Assembly (NCBI GenBank): GCA_900618425.1
Contig: UZAN01039513.1
Location: 1-13,843, forward strand
Source: Echinostoma caproni
Lineage: Eukaryota; Platyhelminthes; Trematoda; Plagiorchiida; Echinostomatidae
Direction: 5' to 3'
DNA length: 13,843 nt
Shown here: one piece after another, positions 8,171-13,843 of the stretch
How positions within the stretch are numbered: position 1 is the stretch's first letter
How the letters are laid out: each line of letters begins with the position of its first letter
Notes under the pieces: generated by a model
What the model saw: the letters and a program-made list of their open reading frames with translations, nothing else
Told to the model about the DNA's origin: nothing
Database searches by the model: none
Position numbers and translations under genes: made by a program

Positions 8171-8553
8171 GTAAGTAAAAATGGCTTCCAATTCAATGTA
8201 GGGAAAGAAGTATTTGGTTGCTTCCTAAGGTAACCCAATCAATATTTGTTGTGTGAAAGGTTTCTTCATTGACTGACACCCATTCACGTGTATAAATGGC
8301 ATTAGATCTTCCATCAAATCGATAAATCATGATGTACTGCCTGCACTATCCTATCCTCCAAGTACATATGTGTACCCCATTAGGAATAAAATTGTCTTGA
8401 AAAGGAAAGAACCAATATTTTGTATCACAGAATACCAAGATTGATCTTATCATGGGACCATAATTTGGCTTCATCGAGATAGTCGGGATATGAGGCGTAT
8501 GGGGTGACCCAGAGGAGCTTGAGCGCCTATACAAATTGTGTTTGGGAACACAG

Positions 8554-8697
8554 ATGGGGTTGCCTTCATGATTATCCCCCGTTTTTTGTTCGAGGACATG
8601 CATCTGCATCTGATAGCGAACCTGCCTTGATATTCGGCCACAAATATTTGACAGCGATGCCCTCGAACCAAAACGTCGAGAATTTTATCATTCAACA
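8554..8697 (+). CDS. Weak candidate exon
   Basis: The frame after an ACACAG acceptor is open for 47 codons. It would accept the phase-2 end of the 7954-8170 exon and ends at CA|GTAAAC. It includes PPFFVRGHASASDSEP and FGHKYLTAMPSNQNVENF. The acceptor has a poor pyrimidine tract, and a minus-strand frame of 129 codons covers the same bases, so either strand or neither may be coding. Confidence 0.18.
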
Positions 8698-8762
8698 GTA
8701 AACACACATACAAGAAGCACTTTGCATAGAACGCCTTAGTAATCACGGCAGAGGCGTTGCTC

Positions 8763-8786
8763 GGTATGGTCCCGTCGGACCATACC
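8763..8786. repeat. Perfect 10-bp inverted repeat with a 4-nt loop
   Basis: ggtatggtcc is followed by cgtc and then by its exact reverse complement ggaccatacc. Either strand would form a stable hairpin. There is no T run after it, and the function is unknown. Confidence 0.8.
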
Positions 8787-8936
8787 ATACCCTTTAAATG
8801 CCAAAGAAATGCAAACAGACGTTTTCTTAACCTTGATGTTTTGTAGTGTCTTCCGTGCATGAATCAGGTTTGTTAACTATTCCGGATACCCATTTCGTGC
8901 AAAGATCGATATGATAAACTGCAGTTCTTCTTTTAG

Positions 8937-9119
8937 CGTGTCCTAACTGTGAACCTTCCTTACCCTGTCTGTTTAGTTACAAACGAGGTTCAGTGGTACT
9001 TTGAATGGTACAAAGCTTTGAAAATGGATGTATCAGACCTTCCAAATATCTTGTTATGCACTGAACGCTGCATTGAACTATCTGATCGACGATACAGATA
9101 TCAGGAAACAGCAATTTGA
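8937..9119 (+). CDS. Candidate terminal exon of an unidentified gene
   Basis: A strong pyrimidine tract and acceptor (CAGTTCTTCTTTTAG) precede a frame of 60 codons that ends in TGA. The peptide has a coding look, with EVQWYFEWYKALKMDVSD and LLCTERCIELSDRRYRYQ. An alternative acceptor at 8976 (CTGTCTGTTTAG) keeps the same frame in phase 1. No GT donor lies between the last 60 bases and the stop, so a final exon is the simplest reading, and an AATAAA follows at 9404. No family is recognised. Confidence 0.38.
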   Translation, partial: RVLTVNLPYPVCLVTNEVQWYFEWYKALKMDVSDLPNILLCTERCIELSDRRYRYQETAI

Positions 9120-9403
9120 TGTTATATTTTATTCTTAAGCTGAAAATTATATTTGGATGGACAGTGCTGAACCTGCCCTATTGTGTTCAACGCGTAGCTA
9201 CTCACACAAAAAATATCATACATGTATCATGTGTATTGCACACAGTTTCCTGATTGATGATTGTTGGCCACCCCCCNCCCCCCGCTCAGTTTCGCCATGA
9301 TTAGATCCATCAAAGGTGGTCTCAGTAGAGACCGTACGGTCCCACCAGCCTATAGTCGATGGATCTCGTCGTTAAACTAAGCACTGAACATTACGCGTGC
9401 ATA

Positions 9404-9409
9404 AATAAA
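9404..9409 (+). promoter_or_regulatory. Possible polyadenylation signal AATAAA
   Basis: A canonical hexamer lies 285 bp after the TGA at 9119 and could serve the exon at 8937. It may be chance. Confidence 0.25.
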
Positions 9410-9475
9410 GCAGTTGCTGCAGGTCATCTAATGAAAGGCTTAGCTCTACATCAAAGTGAGCAAGTACATACAAAG

Positions 9476-9697
9476 TATTCGAACGTTTTACTGATTGGAA
9501 AACCTATGCAATACGAGTGATCGTCAAGCGAGAAGATTGGCCGATTAGCAACAAAAATATCGCGAGCTTTGTTCACAATTCTAACCACTTATTGGCCACT
9601 ATGATTTTATTCCAATTACAGGGTTTTGGTAATGTGACCAATCGTTTATTCGATGCATCATATGCTAAGTTGCACATATCTGAAATCGGTCATAGTG
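9476..9697 (+). CDS. Candidate exon of an unidentified plus-strand gene
   Basis: The frame is open from 9460 to 9741. It includes ERFTDWKTYAIRVIVKRED and FGNVTNRLFDASYAKLHIS, the latter with an NVT glycosylation-type motif. The left boundary is uncertain: an AAAG acceptor at 9475, or a second acceptor CCAATTACAG at 9621, are both possible. Donors at 9698 (GTACCA) and 9689 (GTCATA) both end in phase 1 and both match the next exon. An in-frame ATG lies at 9601 if this is a first exon. Confidence 0.33.
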
Positions 9698-10116
9698 GTA
9701 CCATTTCTTCTTTATTTTTGGCAATCCAATTATCTTTCTAACGAGGAGGGATGAATATCTGCTCTTTGATTTAAGCATCGCAAAACCTTAGGTGTGCTCT
9801 ATTCATTTTTTCGAGTGTTTTTTTTAAATTTTCCATCTATCTAGTGGAGTTCAATCGATCACTCAATTCGGTGTGTATTTTATTCATATATTTGATTCAA
9901 TTTAGCAGCACGATCTACATCCCTCCATTTATTCTCTTAAGTTTTCGTAATTTGTGAGATGCGCAACACTGTCATGATTTCACCTGTATTTAGCATGATA
10001 TTCTTATACTGGTAACAAGTATTCACTAAAGCTGACTTGCTTCCTTCTAACATCACTGATGACACCAGTAGCGGATAAGTAATTTGTACATATCGGTTTT
10101 CAAATCCTCCCTCCAG

Positions 10117-10289
10117 GTTCGGATCAAGAAAAGTTGATCCCAGAGATATCACCTCAAACGTTTAGAGAACACTGGTTTCTAATTAGTGATAGATATTGTA
10201 ATGCAGATGTAAGAATACGAATCACGAAAAGCGAGGTTGTCAGTTACCCTAGGTTTTGTGTGAATTACGCACTGTGGGACTTCATTCAG
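10117..10289 (+). CDS. Candidate internal exon of the same plus-strand gene
   Basis: A pyrimidine-rich acceptor (AAATCCTCCCTCCAG) and a good donor (CAG|GTAATT) bound 173 nt. The entry phase is 1, matching the exon before, and the exit phase is 0. The 57 codons include QTFREHWFLISDRYCNADV and RFCVNYALWDFIQ. The sequence looks like a folded, aromatic-rich domain segment, but I cannot name it. Confidence 0.45.
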
Positions 10290-10344
10290 GTAATTCCAAT
10301 TTACCGATTTTTACATAAAAATAGTGAATGGAGTGGCGGTTGAG

Positions 10345-10419
10345 CGTACAGCTAACAACGATGACTCTCTTGAACTCCCTGAATGGATTACAACATTTGT
10401 TATTAAATGGTTGAATAAC
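10345..10419 (+). CDS. Candidate small exon of the same plus-strand gene
   Basis: The frame ends at AAC|GTAAAA in phase 0 and encodes NNDDSLELPEWITTFVIKWL. Phase agreement with the previous exon (0) needs the weak acceptor TTGAG at 10344, giving a 55-nt intron. The stronger-looking GTACAG at 10351 would break the frame. The left boundary is therefore uncertain. Unspliced, this frame stops at 10464. Confidence 0.33.
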
Positions 10420-10511
10420 GTAAAAATATTTCCCCTAATCCCCGTGTTGAACTGGTCTCTTCAGTGAGCGTGGCTATCGTCAAATCCAACTTTCCCAGTG
10501 TTCCCACAGAG

Positions 10512-10558
10512 GACTGCATCATGTGAACCTGCAANGACTGCATCATGTGAACCTGCAA
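10512..10558. repeat. 23-bp sequence duplicated on both sides of a single N
   Basis: The bases at 10512-10534 and 10536-10558 are identical (gactgcatcatgtgaacctg plus caa), with N at 10535. This is most simply two contig ends that overlap and were joined with a placeholder. It lies in a probable intron. Confidence 0.9.
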
Positions 10559-10676
10559 ACAAAGAAATCTATTTTGAATGTTTCCTTTCTGTCGACATAA
10601 AATTGCACTGTCATAGACTAGAAATATATTTTAAGTCACATACTGACCTATCACATATGACACCTTAACATTTCAG

Positions 10677-10771
10677 GCTACCGCTGAATATAATTTTATT
10701 GCACTTTGTCCCACTGGTCCGTTTGGTGCTCTATTGTCTTCTCTAGCCTGTTTGTCTGGAATTTCCTTTAG
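10677..10771 (+). CDS. Candidate exon of the same plus-strand gene
   Basis: A clear acceptor (CCTTAACATTTCAG) opens a frame in phase 0, which matches the previous donor. The 31 codons include EYNFIALCPTGPFGALLSSL and end at TTTAG|GTTAAA in phase 2. The segment is hydrophobic and Gly/Ser-rich, possibly membrane-associated. The next exon is entered in phase 0, so a small exon between them (perhaps near 10809-10833) is needed, or one boundary is wrong. Confidence 0.38.
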
Positions 10772-10881
10772 GTTAAACTCGCCTTGCATAGCTTTCCCAG
10801 ATACACAGATATTTTCTTTGGCGTGGATCGCCAGTTGACTTCATCCTATAGCTTACTATTCACGCCTTGTAATTCTCCGAG

Positions 10882-11050
10882 TGCCACATTGTCTTGACCG
10901 AGTTCATCTACTGGCTTGTCTTCAATGTTCAAAATAATGAGTTCCAGCATCTAAAGCAAAGCGAATGTGGCATACAACTGCAACGGGTGCATCCCCAATG
11001 GCATCCATTATCGTCTGTTTGTCCGGCTGTTGTGACCAAAATAAGGGAAG
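10882..11050 (+). CDS. Candidate penultimate exon of the same plus-strand gene
   Basis: The frame reads from 10873 to a TAA at 11080. It includes TEFIYWLVFNVQNNEFQHLK and VHPQWHPLSSVCPAVVTK. The donor GAAG|GTGCTA at 11051 leaves in phase 1, which fits the next exon across a 56-nt intron. The left boundary (TCCGAG, 10881) is weak. Two frames overlap here, and splicing resolves them by moving from one to the other. Confidence 0.42.
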
Positions 11051-11106
11051 GTGCTATCTGGCAAAACGATGGATCATTTTAAAACCTCTCTCTCCGCATC
11101 TAACAG

Positions 11107-11279
11107 GACTGCATGATTTGATTGGTAGCATGATACTGGCGATGTTTGTGTATCATATTTTTCTAGCAAATAAACTCAAGATAATGCATCTTTCAAGTCC
11201 ACTCACTGAGTTTGATTTATTGATGTTTTGTATAAGTGCAAATCATCTACCCGACCCAGTGTTTTTAATAACTAGCTAA
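11107..11279 (+). CDS. Candidate terminal exon with a predicted membrane helix
   Basis: A strong acceptor (CTCTCTCTCCGCATCTAACAG) opens a frame in phase 1 that runs to a TAA stop at 11277-11279. It encodes 56 codons. LIGSMILAMFVYHIFLANK near the start is a credible transmembrane helix, followed by a polar C-terminal tail ending in NHLPDPVFLITS. The family is unknown. No canonical AATAAA was seen within the next few hundred bases. Confidence 0.45.
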
Positions 11280-11535
11280 ATAGGTTTACAGTCCTAGGCG
11301 TTTACCAATTTCATTTGACCCAAAAGTTTGTTAAAGAGTTCTATATCCACCGTCCCTTTGACCTAGATAGCACACGTTAAGCATCATGAAATTTAACGTA
11401 GATTCAATTCGGGGTACGGAAATAAGTTGTTGGTCCACACAAGGTCACTCATAAACAAGTCTCCAGATTGATCTCATCTTTCATTTACTCTTCCCTGAGG
11501 TGGTTCAATTCTGAGAAGTGCAGAACTCCATGGAA

Positions 11536-11577
<42 letters not shown>

Positions 11578-12184
11578 CAGTAGTAGTGGTAGTAGTAGTA
11601 GTAGTAGTAGTAATAGTAGTAGTAGAGTGCAAATATTAATTACAGACAAATCTAGTGTTTGCTGTCCTCAAAACATCAATATCTGAACCGGATTGACTAG
11701 TCAAACAGCGAAGTGCTAGGAATAGCTAACGAGAAACAAGGACAGAAAAGGTGGTGTTTTATCTACAGTTGATTGAGAGCAATGCTATGAAACAAGTCAA
11801 ATACAAAGATGTTGGCATCAATCACCCACAGTCTGATTGTTTTTATTAGCCATTTACAATTATGTTTGTGCACACCGATCAGCAGATAGATAGACAGACG
11901 CGTGCATATCGCAAAATAGAGTTGATGGCAAACATTGCTCTCAGTTGGACAAGTTATCCTATCTTTCCTTAAATATCGCAAATCTCGGAATGCCGCAGTA
12001 TTGCAGCTTGTCTACCGTACCACTCGACTCGTTTTTCATAGTGAACGCGATAAATGACAACGCATCACAGAATTATTTTGCGACTCAGTTCCGCATTGGT
12101 TCTCGGGATGAAATTCTGGACCGTTGATATGTAACGCGTAGGTGAAAAAACGACGTAAGTCCGTTGGATACAACCACATACCTA
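11280..12184. other. Stretch with no supported gene, holding the TAG microsatellite
   Basis: The left part would be the 3' UTR of the plus-strand gene. The trinucleotide repeat lies at 11536-11625. A short frame at 12042-12126, after a TTTTTCATAG acceptor, reads NAINDNASQNYFATQFRIGS before TGA; it is isolated and too short to call. A GATAGATAGACAGACG tract lies at 11884-11900. Confidence 0.5.
11536..11625. repeat. TAG trinucleotide microsatellite, about 30 units
   Basis: Ninety bases of TAG/AGT repeat carry three single-base interruptions (CAG, TGG, TAA units). Read in one frame it gives a false poly-serine protein; in another it is all stop codons. Confidence 0.95.
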
Positions 12185-13216
12185 TCAAGGTCTTATCGGT
12201 GATCTTCGGTGAAATCCGCTTAATTGTTCATATAAATGCTCCCCAGCTTTATCAAAACTCATTTCCCGGTAAGGATGGGAGAGTGCATCTCCACCAGCTT
12301 TAAAGAGGGTAGTTGGCAGGGCGTCTGATCCAGCTGCCTTGTGGCGTTTTGGGGCTTGGAATTCCTTTCGGATCTCCGTTTCTGTGGGCGGTCCCGTGGT
12401 TAGTGTCCAGAGTGCACTTTTAAGGGAACTTCTTGGGGCAGCCAGCGCGGGGGGCTGGTTGAACTCCAATATGAAGTGCTCTGCCCAGCGTTCCAAGCTT
12501 CGGTGAAGGCTGTTTATAAGCGTGCCGTGTACTTCGCAGATTGTTTCACTAACGCACTGTCTTTTGGGGCCTGTAGCTCGGACGAGCTGAAATAGTTGCC
12601 GGGTGTTTGAACACCCAGCTGCTGATTCCATTTCCTTTACACGTAGCGTCCACCAGGCATTTCGGTCATCTCTCAAATTCCTTGTAAGTTCATGCTTCCG
12701 CGAGATGCGCTGTTCGTTGTACTCGCGGTCTGCCGGGATTGCCCGACGCGCGTTTAGGAGTTTGAGGGAGTTGGCGGAGACCCAGTGATTTACACCTCGG
12801 CGTGTTAGGCCACAACTGTGTAATCGGGCTGAGTGCATCACGTTGTGAATTATTGTCCAGTGTTGATCTACGCTACTTGATGGAGTGGTAGTTAACCTTG
12901 CGTCCGACTCGTTTTGATAATCGGATAGTAGCTTGGCGACGTCAAGCTGTTTGCATCGCATCTTTTTGAGGCCACCAAATCGCATAGACAACTGGGCACA
13001 AACCAGCGCGTGATCGGCGTCCAAGCAGGTAGACCAATACGAACGGCAGTCTTTCGCACATCCTCTCCATCTATAGTTAATAGCTTTATGGTTAATCTGA
13101 CTCCACGTCTGTGCCGAAGAGGGGTTACGCCAGGTAGCGAGGTGACGCTTAGAGTGTCTGAAGTTCGTGCTAACGAGGAACAGACCGTGTTCTGAGCATA
13201 TANATACTAAGAAGTC
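12185..13216 (-). pseudogene. RTE endonuclease C-terminus, linker and start of reverse transcriptase
   Basis: Reading leftward from the N, the frame carries SEHGLFLVSTNF, RHLATWRNPSSAQTWSQINH and CLDADHALVC, the last parts of the endonuclease fold. The usual Asp of the IDH motif is Asn here (INH), while the final DH is kept. A charged linker with many Arg and Trp residues follows, then RHKAAGSDALPTTLFKAGGD, the family's early reverse-transcriptase block (usually KAPGPD). Beyond it the sequence no longer resembles RT and stops at TGA 12185. The frame formally extends upstream to 13294, but that part is antisense to the other fragment's frame and is not coding. Confidence 0.78.
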
Positions 13217-13472
13217 TATCCCCGTTATCTGAACAACAGCTATCAAGGCCATGATGGCCACCAAGGTGGGTGTCATCCGGTGACAGACGACCAACGCGTG
13301 CGTTTAGGTCTCCGGCCAGGACCACGATAACCGTCTTAGGTGCTTTGAGAAGAAGCTCATGTAGGTTATGACAAAAAGCGTCCTTGATTGTATCCGGGTT
13401 ACAGTCTGTGGGATCGTATTTAGAAACCACAAATAAGCGTCGTTCATTTGGTTTTTGCATTTTTGATCTCAT
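13170..13472 (-). pseudogene. RTE endonuclease central fragment with the GDLNA motif
   Basis: This minus-strand frame contains RRLFVVSKYDPTDCNPDTI and VVLAGDLNARVGRLSPDDT. The Asp and Asn of GDLNA are catalytic/metal-binding residues in the endonuclease/exonuclease/phosphatase fold and are retained. It continues through HHGLDSCCSDNGDRLLS to the N at 13203, where the frame breaks. Removing the apparent duplicate around N would restore the join to the next fragment. Confidence 0.78.
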
Positions 13473-13508
13473 TTGAGCTGTTGAGTCTCACTGCGCATGG
13501 TTGGCTAT

Positions 13509-13709
13509 CTATCGGGATCCAATCCAATAGACCAGCCCCGGCCCTGGCGCTTTAGGCAATACCAACCCCTGCTTGACGAGACGCTGAAGCGATAGGGTTC
13601 CCGGAGACGCGGTTGAAACGCTTCTTTTGGATTGGAAGGAGATGTTAATCGGATCCGATCCAAGCATCATTGAGCTCGGATCCTGGCTGCGTGGATGCTG
13701 AGGCAACAC
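13509..13709 (-). pseudogene. RTE endonuclease fragment in a shifted frame
   Basis: The frame resumes with SQDPSSMMLGSDPINISFQS, matching the RIQDPSS region of the family. It then shifts again in the translated tail, since the DNA reads as the expected WIPID..CAVRLNSS only in another frame. The segment stops at TAG near 13509. No activity is expected. Confidence 0.65.
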
Positions 13710-13843
13710 ACATCAATACGTAGACTTTCAAGCGTACGAGCCAAAGCTGCTTGTTGTCCTATACGCATTAGAGTTCTGGGATTGAACAAAGCCAGTTTGA
13801 ACGCAGAGTGAAGACGGATGAATGGATCGGTCGACTCGGACAC
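13667..13843 (-). pseudogene. RTE endonuclease N-terminal fragment
   Basis: The minus-strand frame opens at the window edge and reads LALFNPRTLMRIGQQAALAR, then RTLESLRIDVCCLS, the usual beginning of an RTE endonuclease; the Asn of the FN motif is present. After CLS the frame departs where the family has a catalytic Glu (normally SETRIQ), so a deletion appears to have removed that residue. It ends at TGA 13667. Confidence 0.75.

Larger units (their letters stand above)
12200..13843 (-). mobile_element. Decayed RTE-type non-LTR retrotransposon, cut by the right window edge
   Basis: The minus strand encodes an AP-like endonuclease followed by the linker and the start of a reverse transcriptase, in the order and with the motifs of trematode RTE elements. 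The copy is spread over at least four reading-frame segments, so it is non-functional. The reverse transcriptase stops being recognisable soon after FKAGGDAL near 12280, and the fingers/palm catalytic region is absent. Non-LTR copies usually lose the 5' end, so the loss here suggests an internal deletion or a later rearrangement. Confidence 0.85.

Noticed and set aside
11468..11686. 72-codon frame with a long serine run
   Set aside because: It is the AGT reading of the TAG microsatellite; other frames are all stops.
12042..12126. Isolated short plus-strand exon candidate after TTTTTCATAG
   Set aside because: Too short and without a phase-matched partner.
12603..13195. Plus-strand frames of 61 codons
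   Set aside because: They are antisense shadows of the RTE retrotransposon.
13217..13294. Upstream extension of the long minus-strand frame
   Set aside because: The recognisable endonuclease is in another frame here, so this part is an out-of-frame shadow.

Overview
The window looks like nuclear DNA of a parasitic flatworm, most likely a digenean trematode. The evidence is sparse, short, probably intron-split coding segments, and a set of repeats typical of flukes: an RTE-type non-LTR retrotransposon, the 3' end of a Penelope-like element (PLE) with a GIY-YIG endonuclease, tRNA-derived SINEs, and a repeat that combines a pol III promoter with a hammerhead ribozyme, as in schistosome SM-alpha elements. 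There are no bacterial-style operons or Shine-Dalgarno-led genes, and no rRNA or genuine tRNA was found. The assignment to trematodes is an inference from repeat families; no species is claimed.

Layout: 3-646 (+) holds two phase-compatible exons of a gene entering from the left, with an AATAAA at 853. 940-2857 has no gene I can support. 2858-4329 (-) holds three candidate exons whose splice phases all match. 4615-4745 (-) is a decayed hammerhead/tRNA-like repeat. 5010-5793 (-) is a truncated PLE. 6235-6495 (-) is a second tRNA-derived SINE family. 6941-7367 (-) is a roughly 360-bp hammerhead repeat, with one unit flanked by two copies of its tail. 7954-9119 (+) holds isolated candidate exons of uncertain linkage. 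9476-11279 (+) holds a chain of candidate exons ending in a TAA stop. 11536-11625 is a TAG microsatellite. 12200-13843 (-) is a decayed RTE retrotransposon running off the right edge.

None of the three host genes could be named. Their exons rest on open frames, splice signals and phase agreement, read by eye. The mobile-element calls are firmer because they rest on recognisable protein motifs and RNA motifs. Three isolated N bases (9277, 10535, 13203) are each flanked by the same sequence on both sides, which points to unresolved contig overlaps; the one at 13203 breaks the retrotransposon frame. The most interesting signal is the hammerhead repeat at 6941-7367, with a decayed relative 2.3 kb away and a hammerhead-like remnant in the PLE.
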